Assembly: GCF_016031635.1 (NCBI RefSeq)
Contig: NZ_JACEGD010000017.1
Coordinates: forward strand, 140,463 to 204,462
DNA length: 64,000 nucleotides
Origin: Bradyrhizobium diversitatis
GTDB taxonomy: Bacteria > Pseudomonadota > Alphaproteobacteria > Rhizobiales > Xanthobacteraceae
Reading direction: 5' to 3'
Shown: piece by piece, positions 16,951 to 25,144 of the stretch
Layout: each line of letters starts with the position of its first letter
How positions within the stretch are numbered: position 1 is the first letter of the stretch
Made by a program: the position numbers and the translations under genes
The notes under the pieces: model-generated
What the model was told of the DNA's origin: nothing
The model's input: only the letters and a program-made list of their open reading frames with translations
Database searches by the model: none

Positions 16951-17460
16951 ATGGCTCATGATCCGGATCAGAGTTCCAGCGGCGTGCACCCAGATGCACA
17001 TCGTCATGCCATCGACGCCGATGCGGTACAGAGCCGCGCCCGCGCCTACGCGACATCGAAGGGTCTTCCGTTCACGGCGATGCGTCAGCGGGTGTTGGCC
17101 TTGCTTGCTGCGTCCGGAAAACCCATGGCCGCCTACGAGATTGCCGAGAAGCTGAGCGATGCGCGCAGAGTGCAGGCGGTTCAAGTCTATCGTGCTCTCG
17201 AGTTCCTGCAGGAGGCTGGGTGTGTCCATCGGCTGGCCTCTCAGTCGTCATATTTCGCTTGCGATCATCTCCATGGGAATGGCGAGACAGTTGTATTCAT
17301 GGTCTGCAGCCAATGCGGTGCGGTTCAGGAAGCTGCTTCCGACCTGGTTGCACGGGGCTTGCGGGGTGTGGCCAAGACCACGGGCTTCAAGCCTCTGCAC
17401 CCGATTATCGAGTTGGAGGGAGAGTGTGCGGACTGCACGAGCGAACCCGTGCGTTATTAG
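16951..17460 (+). CDS. zur: Zinc uptake regulator Zur (Fur family)
   Basis: 169 residues. A His-containing N-terminal tail (HPDAHRHAID) precedes the winged helix (MRQRVLALLAASGKPMAAYEIAEKL, then VYRALEFLQEAG). The dimerisation domain has the structural zinc cysteines CSQCG and CADC, and the regulatory-site region HRLASQSSYFACDHLHG. These features fit Zur, not Fur or Irr. With zinc bound it should repress the four box-bearing promoters in this window, including its own. It is divergent from the hupE operon. Confidence 0.92.
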   Translation: MAHDPDQSSSGVHPDAHRHAIDADAVQSRARAYATSKGLPFTAMRQRVLALLAASGKPMAAYEIAEKLSDARRVQAVQVYRALEFLQEAGCVHRLASQSSYFACDHLHGNGETVVFMVCSQCGAVQEAASDLVARGLRGVAKTTGFKPLHPIIELEGECADCTSEPVRY

Positions 17461-17569
17461 GGCGTGGGTCAAGAACACGCCCGTAGCCTGATAGCTCCAA
17501 ACGCTGTGCACCTCTAATCTCGTCGGCTCGAAAAGAAGCAGAGCCCGATCAAGAGAGGCCAAGTATCTG

Positions 17570-17881
17570 ATGTCTCAAACTCAACAAAGGGAAGTCGAAT
17601 CAAAAGTCGACGAGACATGCAATACGCCACCGACGCAGCTGGCGAGGTCAGGCTGGATTGTCGTTGCGACGATTACGGTCGATAAGAAAACGGACTCCGT
17701 TTTCTTTGCCGTAGCCGCACAATCGGCAGACGAAGCTGAGAGGGCCATTCTGCGCTATCCAGGAATTTTGCCGAGCGATCCTCGATCGACGCTACGTCAG
17801 CTTTCTTTGTCGGAAATATCGAGCTTGAAGTTGAGGCGTGGAGGTGTACGACCTTACGACCGTCGAGATAACTCGCTGTAG
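17570..17881 (+). CDS. Hypothetical protein (103 aa)
   Basis: A short soluble protein with a beta-rich core (GWIVVATITVDKKTDSVFFAVAA) followed by a helix (SADEAERAILRYPGI) and a basic C-terminus. The base composition and codon use suit a real gene, and it follows zur on the same strand by 109 bases. No signal peptide, metal motif or recognised domain. Function unknown. Confidence 0.5.
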   Translation: MSQTQQREVESKVDETCNTPPTQLARSGWIVVATITVDKKTDSVFFAVAAQSADEAERAILRYPGILPSDPRSTLRQLSLSEISSLKLRRGGVRPYDRRDNSL

Positions 17882-18031
17882 TCGTGTCCTCCTGTTAGCC
17901 GTACACTGAGGCCGGACATATTTGGCAGCACTTGGTTGCTGTAGGGGTGCACGGTGATGTTGCCTTCGCCGACAATAGCCGCTGGTGTTTGCGGGTCCAT
18001 GGCCTAACTGGCGGCGCTTCGCTTGCCTGCT

Positions 18032-18976
18032 TCAAGGAGCAATCAGTATCTGCCGGCAAGCAGCTGGCAGCTCAGCAAGCGTTAGTCCCCGTCGAGGCTT
18101 CACCGGGGCTGTCGATGGCTTTGGATGCAGTACCGGCTCGCTGAACCAGTAGGCGAGATCGCCCGCGCTGCAGCCCTCATTGTCCGATGGCGGCGGTTGC
18201 GGCTGACATTCGCTGCTCCCCGCCGGGCATTTGATCCGGACATGGAAATGATAGTCGTGCCCGTACATCGGGCGCACCTTGGAGAGCCAGCTTCGGTCGC
18301 CTTTGGCCTCGCGGCATAACGCCTTCTTGATCGCCGCATTGACAAAGATGCGCTCCACGGCGGGCTCCTGTGCTGCCGCGCGGATGACGAGCAGATGGCT
18401 CGGAGTCCAGACCTTCGGATCGATGTCGAGGCGATCCGGGCGGACCATCATGACGGCGGACATCTCCTCACGCTCCTCGGGCGCCAGCTCCCGGTCCGGC
18501 ATCGGCGTTAGCCAGATATCGGCATCCAGCCCGACCTGATGACTGGCGTGGCCGGTTAGCATCGGACCGCCGCGGGGCTGCGAGAGATCACCAACCAGCA
18601 GTCCCGGCCACCCCGCGACCTGGTGCACCTTGTCGGATAGCCGCTCCAAAAGCGCGATCATGTCCGGATGAGCCCAGTTGCGGTTGCGCGACAACCGCAT
18701 CACCTGCCATGTCTTGCCGTTGATCGGCAGCGCCTGCGCGCCGGCAAGGCAGCCCTTGGCATAGAAGCCGATGGAGCGAACGGCTAACGGCGCCGGGAGT
18801 GTCCTTCGCCCAAAAAGTTCCTTGGCGCCGATATGCGGATCGTTGGGATTGGCCAGCGGCGGCAGCGGTTTGGGATCCAGCGTGCCCTTGTCCTGGGCCA
18901 GCGCGGGATGCGCCCACAGGACGGCTGCGGAACACAAGGTCATTAAGAGTACTCGGCGGTTCATCGGAAGACGCAT
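18032..18976 (-). CDS. mepA: Penicillin-insensitive murein endopeptidase (zinc metallopeptidase)
   Basis: MepA cleaves D-Ala-meso-DAP cross-links in peptidoglycan in the periplasm. The ATG at 18976 has an AGGTGG ribosome site; the signal peptide ends AHPALA near residue 27. The LAS-family zinc site is visible as GHASHQVGLDADIWL and HDYHFHVRI, and SIGFYAKGCLAGAQALP is a family block. The length of about 314 residues is slightly above the usual 270-280 because of a C-terminal extension. It is the last gene of the ABC-2 operon led by the Zur box at 22.65 kb, an unusual place for MepA; it may be a paralogue for low-zinc conditions. Confidence 0.9.
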   Translation of the reverse strand: MRLPMNRRVLLMTLCSAAVLWAHPALAQDKGTLDPKPLPPLANPNDPHIGAKELFGRRTLPAPLAVRSIGFYAKGCLAGAQALPINGKTWQVMRLSRNRNWAHPDMIALLERLSDKVHQVAGWPGLLVGDLSQPRGGPMLTGHASHQVGLDADIWLTPMPDRELAPEEREEMSAVMMVRPDRLDIDPKVWTPSHLLVIRAAAQEPAVERIFVNAAIKKALCREAKGDRSWLSKVRPMYGHDYHFHVRIKCPAGSSECQPQPPPSDNEGCSAGDLAYWFSEPVLHPKPSTAPVKPRRGLTLAELPAACRQILIAP

Positions 18977-19003
18977 TGCGATCCACCTGACTGTCGGCAC
19001 CGA

Positions 19004-20482
19004 TCAAAATCCCGCCGAACCGCGCGATGAGCGCGCAAGCGCGACGCCACCAACCATGAACGCGAGCGCCAGCATCAATGCGGTCCGCCACCAGATGCTC
19101 GATCTGGTTTCGCTCGCAGGTATTTCAATCCAGTGCCACTGAGGCAGGGATGAAAGGTCTTGCACGGTCATGGCGCGGCTTTCCAGGATTCGGGGAGAGA
19201 AATAACGTCTCCATCGCTCGTGAAATGCCTCTGTCTGATCCTTGAAGGCGACGAAGCGGCGTGAGTCGGTGCCGGCGATGGAGTTCAGCGCTTCATTGAC
19301 GAGGATCGCGGGTGACAGCAGGCTCAGGCGGTCGACCAGCCTCTGTTGTTGCAACAGCTGGTGATCAAAGCGCTCCAGAAGGGGCTCGATTGTCTCGTCT
19401 ACCTTTTGCTTGGCGAGAAAAAATGCACGCATTCGCGAAGGGACTTCGATGCGCTCGCCCTTCACCAGCAGTGCTTCCGGATCCGAAGCGTAGCGATAAT
19501 CCGCACTATAGAGGTTCTCAAACTCGCGCAAAGATTCCGCCGTTGCGACGCGCGTGCGGCTGGCCAGTTCAGTCCGGGACGGGGCGGGGCTGACCAGACC
19601 AACAACAAGGTTCATCGTGACCGGCAAGATGAGCACAAAAGTTGTCCAGAGTGCCACCATGATCAGGGCATTGGTCGAGGAGGAAAGGCCGGTCGCGTTG
19701 ACCAGGGCCGCGACCGCGAACCAGAACAAGGTATACGCCGTGATCAGCGCTGACCACGACAGCATCAAGCCCAGTTGCTCTGCGCCACGGGTTTCGGGAC
19801 GGATCAAAAGCAGGACAATGAGCGGCAAGGGAACTGCGATCGCCAGCAGCGCGAGCATGCGCACGATGATCTTCCCGGTTAGCAACGTGGCGACGGAAAG
19901 CGGTTGCGAGCACAGCATGCGCAAGGTGCCATGTTCGCGTTCCGCCGACAGCAGGTTATACCCGAGCGTGGTAACCAGCAGAGGCAATACGAATACAATG
20001 ACGAAAGCGAGATCGAAGTGCCCGCTGAGCAGATTCCAGGGGTTTTCGATCTCCGTGTCGTACATGAACTGGACTTTGCTCAAATAGCTGATGCGGTAGT
20101 AGTTGGGCATCATGTCCGACTGACCGATCGCCATGGCTGCGAGCGGAGCATTGGGAATCGTGGCAAAGCGCCCGGCAAGAGTGCCGGCCATGGCAGCGGG
20201 GTTCGCCGGATTCGAGAAGGGAACCAGCGCACTCCTACCGGCGAGAGCGGATTGGAGCGTTCCGGTGTTTGCCGTTTGGGTTTCCTGTTCATGCTTCAAG
20301 ACCTGAGCGACCATCCGCTCTCGGAGCGTTGCTTGCGCCAGTCCCACGAATAGTCCGTAACTTACCATCAGAACGAGAAGGCAGCACACCAGCGGCAACG
20401 TTCGATCGCGAACAAGGATGCGGGCTTCGTGCCGGACAATCAGCGACAGGGCGGAGAGCGGACGAGACTTCACTAACGTCAT
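19004..20482 (-). CDS. ABC-2 type permease (DUF3526-like), second of a pair
   Basis: 492 residues. A first membrane helix (residues 30-50) is followed by a long extracytoplasmic stretch, then a block of five helices with the ABC-2 motif NLLSAEREHGTLRMLCSQPLS around residue 180, a second large soluble segment, and a final helix before the C-terminus. This matches NosY/DUF3526-type permeases, which work with a separate ATPase. It lies 9 bases after the sister permease and 27 bases before mepA. Substrate unknown. Export is the usual direction for ABC-2 transporters. Confidence 0.82.
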   Translation of the reverse strand: MTLVKSRPLSALSLIVRHEARILVRDRTLPLVCCLLVLMVSYGLFVGLAQATLRERMVAQVLKHEQETQTANTGTLQSALAGRSALVPFSNPANPAAMAGTLAGRFATIPNAPLAAMAIGQSDMMPNYYRISYLSKVQFMYDTEIENPWNLLSGHFDLAFVIVFVLPLLVTTLGYNLLSAEREHGTLRMLCSQPLSVATLLTGKIIVRMLALLAIAVPLPLIVLLLIRPETRGAEQLGLMLSWSALITAYTLFWFAVAALVNATGLSSSTNALIMVALWTTFVLILPVTMNLVVGLVSPAPSRTELASRTRVATAESLREFENLYSADYRYASDPEALLVKGERIEVPSRMRAFFLAKQKVDETIEPLLERFDHQLLQQQRLVDRLSLLSPAILVNEALNSIAGTDSRRFVAFKDQTEAFHERWRRYFSPRILESRAMTVQDLSSLPQWHWIEIPASETRSSIWWRTALMLALAFMVGGVALARSSRGSAGF

Positions 20483-20491
20483 TTCGAATGC

Positions 20492-21889
20492 CTAGCGCAT
20501 GAGCGGACGAGAAACGGCATACCGCGCGAGCGCGACGGAGAGGCAGAACAAGACAGCGAGCAACGCAAGGCTCGTCCAATGGTGCGCCAAGGCAAATGAC
20601 ACGGAGGGAAGTTGATATTTGAATGGCGGCACGGTTGCCCACAGCTCGGGGCCGGCCTTGTAGGTGAAATGCGCGTTGCCCAAGGGATCGGCGTGTTCGA
20701 CCAGGTCCTCGCTGACAATGTCCTGAATCTTCCGCCGCTGCGTTTCGGCCGCGGTAGAGAAGTCGCGATGTTGTGAAAAGTCCGTTCCGGTCAGGCCCAT
20801 GGAGAAGCCGCGGAGTGCAACGACGGGGGCAACAAGACCGACCCACTCTTGCGCGCGCTGTTGGCGCTCGAACGTGTCCCAGAGCGCGCCGAAATTGTCA
20901 TCAAGGGCACCATAACCAGCCTCGTCGTCGACTTTCAGCGCCGCGCCCCATTTGCTGAGCGGGAGTGACGCATCCCACTGCGACCGCGCGCCGAAATGCG
21001 CGGCCCACGCCTTGCCGGCGGCGTCGGCAATGTCGTGGGACAGATGATCGTCGAAGGCGAGGCGCGATGGTGTCGGATGGAGCATACTCACCGCCTCGGA
21101 TGCCGTGCGCGGAGCGATCAGCGTTGCTGCGACCCAGAAGCCGAGCAGTATGACCAGAGCCGCCCGCGATGAACGCACGAGGGCTGAGACTGCCAGCGTC
21201 AGAAACACGAAAAAGCCGAGATAGAAGCCGTATCCCGCTGCAAGCCAGCCAATCCGATAGACCACGTCGAGGCGCTCGCTGGCCGGAAGACGCGCAACAA
21301 GGAATACCGCGAACCCGACCCCGACCGGCGCAATCAGAAGGCCGGCGCAGCTCGCAAGTGCTGCCGCCTTGCCGAGAAGCAGGCTCCGCGCGGGAACGCC
21401 CAGGCTGAGAAGCTGGCGCAACGTTCCGCGTTCGCGCTCGCCGCTCAACGCGTTGAAGCCGATGATGATAATGAGCAGGGGAAGCAGGACCTGAAGAAGC
21501 CACGCCGGCGACAATTCGCCGAATCGCTGCAATCCGGTTGCATCCTGGGCCGGCCGGAACTTGACTTCGCTCTGGCGATGCGCCTGTAGCCAGACGGTCG
21601 AGCCAACAAACGGCCCGATGCCCGGATCGAAGACGCCGAGCGGCGGTTCAGGCTTGAACACGTGCATGCCCTGTTCCGCCGCATCGTGCGGGTGCCGATA
21701 GCCCTGGTGAAGCCAGGCATCATAGTCGAGGGCCTGGCCTGCCGACCGTTCGCCGTTCAGCTGAACCTGCCGATTCCATCCTGCAGCGAGAGCCACCAGC
21801 ATGAGGACGACGACCAGCCCTCCGGCCCAGAGCAGACGCCCGTCACGGGCCAGCTCTCGTATATCCTTGGCTGCAATGATCGCGAACAC
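20492..21889 (-). CDS. ABC-2 type permease (DUF3526-like), first of a pair
   Basis: 465 residues with the same plan as its neighbour: N-terminal helix, long outer loop, helices around the motif ALSGERERGTLRQLLSLGVP near residue 165, a second soluble region and a terminal helix. The two permeases probably form a heterodimer driven by the ATPase that precedes it by 1 base. The operon starts at a Zur box shared with a divergent TonB receptor. The outer loops are large enough to contact a periplasmic partner. Confidence 0.82.
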   Translation of the reverse strand: MFAIIAAKDIRELARDGRLLWAGGLVVVLMLVALAAGWNRQVQLNGERSAGQALDYDAWLHQGYRHPHDAAEQGMHVFKPEPPLGVFDPGIGPFVGSTVWLQAHRQSEVKFRPAQDATGLQRFGELSPAWLLQVLLPLLIIIIGFNALSGERERGTLRQLLSLGVPARSLLLGKAAALASCAGLLIAPVGVGFAVFLVARLPASERLDVVYRIGWLAAGYGFYLGFFVFLTLAVSALVRSSRAALVILLGFWVAATLIAPRTASEAVSMLHPTPSRLAFDDHLSHDIADAAGKAWAAHFGARSQWDASLPLSKWGAALKVDDEAGYGALDDNFGALWDTFERQQRAQEWVGLVAPVVALRGFSMGLTGTDFSQHRDFSTAAETQRRKIQDIVSEDLVEHADPLGNAHFTYKAGPELWATVPPFKYQLPSVSFALAHHWTSLALLAVLFCLSVALARYAVSRPLMR

Positions 21890-21890
21890 G

Positions 21891-22604
21891 TCAGCTCTTC
21901 ATGTGCTTGAGGTAGAGCGCCTCGAGATCGGCGTGGCTGACGTCCTCGCTCTTGAGTTCTTCCACCAGCCGTCCGTGCTTCATGATGCCGAGGCGGGTTC
22001 CGGTCTGCTTGGCGTGGAACAGATCGTGCGTCGTCGTCAACACGGCCACGCCGTCGTTGCTGGCCTTGACGAGAAGCTCCGAGAACTCGTTGGCTGCGGA
22101 TGGGTCAAGTCCTGACGTCGGTTCATCTAGCAGCAGTGCTTTGGCATTCTTGGCCAGTGCGATGGCGATTCCCACCTTCTGACGCATGCCTTTCGAATAG
22201 GTCGCGACCCTGTCATCAGCGGCTTCACGAGGCAGGCCAGCGGCCTCGAGCAGCTCAAGCAAACGCAGCCGAGGCAAGCGCTCCCCGATTGCGAGCGACG
22301 AGAAAAACGCGAGATTTTCCAGGCCGGAAAGCACGCCGTAAAGCGTGACCTGTTCGGGGATGTACGCAAGAAGCCGCTTCGTCTCCAAGGGATGGCGCAC
22401 GACGTCGATCATGCCGATTTGCAGGCTACCGGATGTCGGCTGGAGGAAATTCAAGAACAGATTGACCAGTGTCGTCTTACCCGCACCGTTGGCCCCCAGC
22501 AGGCAATAGATTTCGCCGGGCAGCACGTTGAGCGAAACATTGTCCAGGGCACGTTTGGCGCCAAATTGCTTGGTCACCCCAATCGCATCGAGCATGGATC
22601 TCAT
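21891..22604 (-). CDS. ABC-2 transporter ATP-binding protein
   Basis: About 237 residues. Walker A GANGAGKT, the signature YSKGMRQKVGIA and Walker B ALLLDEPTSGLD are all intact, followed by the H-loop in TTTHDLFHA. The type is that of NosF/CcmA-like exporter ATPases. Start choice: the ATG at 22604 has GGAG upstream at short distance, the ATG at 22595 is an alternative, and a TTG at 22613 is less likely. It begins about 43 bases from the Zur box and leads the operon ATPase-permease-permease-mepA. Confidence 0.87.
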   Translation of the reverse strand: MRSMLDAIGVTKQFGAKRALDNVSLNVLPGEIYCLLGANGAGKTTLVNLFLNFLQPTSGSLQIGMIDVVRHPLETKRLLAYIPEQVTLYGVLSGLENLAFFSSLAIGERLPRLRLLELLEAAGLPREAADDRVATYSKGMRQKVGIAIALAKNAKALLLDEPTSGLDPSAANEFSELLVKASNDGVAVLTTTHDLFHAKQTGTRLGIMKHGRLVEELKSEDVSHADLEALYLKHMKS

Positions 22605-22646
22605 AAACTCCAACTGACCGGTAGCGGCCCCCGTGGGGACTTGACG

Positions 22647-22665
22647 AATGTAATGTTATTACATT
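22647..22665. promoter_or_regulatory. Zur box between the ABC-2 operon and the TonB receptor
   Basis: AATGTAATGTTATTACATT is a perfect 8+3+8 palindrome with the same core as the azt box. It lies between divergent genes (starts at 22604 and 22742) and can repress both. Confidence 0.88.
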
Positions 22666-22694
22666 ACGTCAAGACTGTGAAGCCGTGACGCGGG

Positions 22695-22726
22695 GTACTA
22701 GGCGGCCGGCGTACTAGGCGGCCGGC
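22695..22726. repeat. Tandem 16-base duplication in the receptor leader
   Basis: Two exact, adjacent copies of GTACTAGGCGGCCGGC (22695-22710 and 22711-22726), ending 15 bases before the receptor ATG. The duplication lies in the 5' untranslated region and could change spacing or mRNA structure. Confidence 0.85.
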
Positions 22727-22741
22727 GGGTTGGGGGCAAGT

Positions 22742-25144
22742 ATGCGTTATCTTTTCTGTTCAGTGTCTGTATCGGGTCTCTTGATGGCCGGGGCAGGTGT
22801 CCCCCTTTTCGTCGCTCAAGCGCAAGCTCAGACGCCCTCGTCGTCCGCCAGACCGGCGGCGAACTCGCTGCCACCCGTGACCGTCGATGCGCCGCAAAAA
22901 CGAACAACTGCCAGAACCACCCGCCCATCGAATTCGCAGAGTAGCCGCATCGCCCGGGCAAGCAGAACTCCGCGACCCTCAACCACCGTTGAGACATCAC
23001 CGCAGTCGCAAGGTCCCCAGCAGGGGCCGGCAACGCCGCTCAACACCAATGTGGTGACGCCGAGCGCGAGCCGGCTGGGACTGACTTCGCGGGAAATCCC
23101 GGCAAGCGTCGAAGTGGTCGGGGCGGACACGATACGCGAGCAGGGCTACCACACCACGATCGACGCGGTGAAAGGTGCAACCGGCGTAACCGCTGGCGAC
23201 GCGCCGAACGACGTGTCGTTCTCCATGCGTGGTTTCCAGGGCAACCAGGTCAACGTCACCTACAATGGCATCAACATAGGTCCCACCGGCTTCACCGCCC
23301 TGACCATGGAGACGTTCAATCTCGATCGCGTCGAATTCCTGAAGGGTCCATCGTCGCTGATGTCAGGGCAGGGCGCGGTCGGCGGCGCCATCAACTATGT
23401 CACCAAGGCGCCGCACACGGGGCCCATCCAGAACGAAGCATTTGTTGGCTTCGACTCCTTTGGCAGCTACCGTACCGGCTACGGGTCCGGCGGCAGCACC
23501 AACATCAAGGGCCTGGATTATCGCTTCGACATCAGCCGGTCGGACGTCAATGGCTTCATCAACGACACCGACGCCAGGAATCTGCACGTCTCCGGCCAGC
23601 TCGACTACCGCCTGTCGGAATCATTCAAGGTGTTTGGTGCGGTCGAATACAAGGACTATCAAGCCCATCCCTACGAGGGGACGCCGCTGGTCCCGGTCGC
23701 ATTCAGCGGTCCGTACGCGACGAACGGGATCGTGTCCGGCACCAAAGTGTCGGACTATAACCCCAGCAATCTCGGAGCAGTGACCATCGACAGCCGGACC
23801 CTCACCACGAACTACAACGTGCTCGACAACCACAAGACCATCAAGGAGACATGGGCGCGCGGCGGCTTTGAATGGAATTTGACGAACGACGTCACGCTGC
23901 GAAGCCAGACCTACGAGTACAATGCCAGCCGCGACTGGTACAACAACGAGGTGAGCGCCTTCAACACCGACACCACACGGGTTAACAATCCGATCGACCG
24001 CGAGCGCTTCTTCGTGCATCACAACCAGAACACGGTTGGCAACAGCACCGATGTGACCTGGAACTCCCGCTTCTTCGGCATGGAAAACCGCCTGGTAACA
24101 GGCGTTGAGGCCTATCACCTGGACTTCACCCGGCCCGGGGCGGCAAACTTCCCGAGCGACCACGTCGCGTTGGTCGATCCCGATCGGGGATATTATGGCC
24201 TGCTGACGACGAAGCGACAGACCGCCACGATCGACAGTGTGGCCATCAATCTCGAGGATCGGCTAAAGATCACGCCGACGTTCGCCCTGATCGGTGGCCT
24301 GCGTTACAATCCATTTGAACTCGATCGCACCTCGACTGACAAGTTCGGCGCGAGCAACGCCGGATTTCCCTATTCGGCAAGCTGGCAACCTGTGACGGGG
24401 CGCATCGGCTATACCTGGGAAGCGCTTCCAGGAATGACGTTCTACAGCCAATACGCAACGGCGAGCGACTTGTCCGCCGACAGTATTTTCCTGCTGAGCC
24501 CCACCCAGCGGCTGACCCTGACGACGGCTCGCAGCTATGAGACCGGCGTCAAAAATCTGCTGTGGAACGGGCGCGCAGAGTGGACCTTCTCGGCGTTCGA
24601 CATCGAGCGCGACAACGTATACTCCGCACAGGCCGGCCAGACCCTGAATCTCGCGGGAAAAGTGAAGTCGCAGGGTGTCGAATTCGCAGCAGCAGTCCGT
24701 CCGATCCCCGAGCTCAAGCTCTGGGGCAATGTCGCCTACGTCCACGCGCGCTACGCCGACTACGATTTCACCGGCGGCTCGTTTTCCGGCAATGCGCCAC
24801 CGAACATCCCCGCGCTCATCGTGAACGGCGGGGCGTCCTATCGCTTCCTCAATCCGGGCTGGCTGCCCGTCGAGGTCGGCGCATCGGTCCGGCATGTCGG
24901 CGACCGCTACACCACCGATGCCAATACCGTGACGATGCTCGCCTATACTACCGCGGATGCCTTCGCGTTTGTCGACATTCCGAAGTCGAAGACCTTCCCG
25001 ACCTTTGACAACACCCGGGTGACGTTCCGGGTCCGAAACCTCACCGACAAGAAATATGCGGCATGGAGCGATCCGTTCTATCCGGATCAGATCTTCCTCG
25101 GCGCGGCGCGCACCTACGAAATCGAAACCTCCTTCAAGTTCTGA
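22742..25144 (+). CDS. TonB-dependent outer-membrane receptor, Zur-controlled
   Basis: About 800 residues. The ATG at 22742 gives a clean signal peptide ending near AQAQA; an upstream TTG is not needed. The mature N-terminus has the LPPVTVDAPQ motif (TonB-box region) and an Arg/Thr/Ser/Pro-rich linker, then a plug domain (EIPASVEVVGADTIREQG, VEFLKGPSSLMSGQGAVGGAINYVTK) and a beta-barrel ending in the aromatic residue of ETSFKF. Plug features are of the siderophore-receptor class. The Zur box upstream implies uptake of zinc or a zinc-ligand complex. Its stop overlaps the start of the PepSY protein (TGATG). Confidence 0.9.
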   Translation: MRYLFCSVSVSGLLMAGAGVPLFVAQAQAQTPSSSARPAANSLPPVTVDAPQKRTTARTTRPSNSQSSRIARASRTPRPSTTVETSPQSQGPQQGPATPLNTNVVTPSASRLGLTSREIPASVEVVGADTIREQGYHTTIDAVKGATGVTAGDAPNDVSFSMRGFQGNQVNVTYNGINIGPTGFTALTMETFNLDRVEFLKGPSSLMSGQGAVGGAINYVTKAPHTGPIQNEAFVGFDSFGSYRTGYGSGGSTNIKGLDYRFDISRSDVNGFINDTDARNLHVSGQLDYRLSESFKVFGAVEYKDYQAHPYEGTPLVPVAFSGPYATNGIVSGTKVSDYNPSNLGAVTIDSRTLTTNYNVLDNHKTIKETWARGGFEWNLTNDVTLRSQTYEYNASRDWYNNEVSAFNTDTTRVNNPIDRERFFVHHNQNTVGNSTDVTWNSRFFGMENRLVTGVEAYHLDFTRPGAANFPSDHVALVDPDRGYYGLLTTKRQTATIDSVAINLEDRLKITPTFALIGGLRYNPFELDRTSTDKFGASNAGFPYSASWQPVTGRIGYTWEALPGMTFYSQYATASDLSADSIFLLSPTQRLTLTTARSYETGVKNLLWNGRAEWTFSAFDIERDNVYSAQAGQTLNLAGKVKSQGVEFAAAVRPIPELKLWGNVAYVHARYADYDFTGGSFSGNAPPNIPALIVNGGASYRFLNPGWLPVEVGASVRHVGDRYTTDANTVTMLAYTTADAFAFVDIPKSKTFPTFDNTRVTFRVRNLTDKKYAAWSDPFYPDQIFLGAARTYEIETSFKF

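Noticed and set aside
22695..22726. Start of a CRISPR array
   Set aside because: Only two adjacent 16-base copies with no spacer, and no cas genes.
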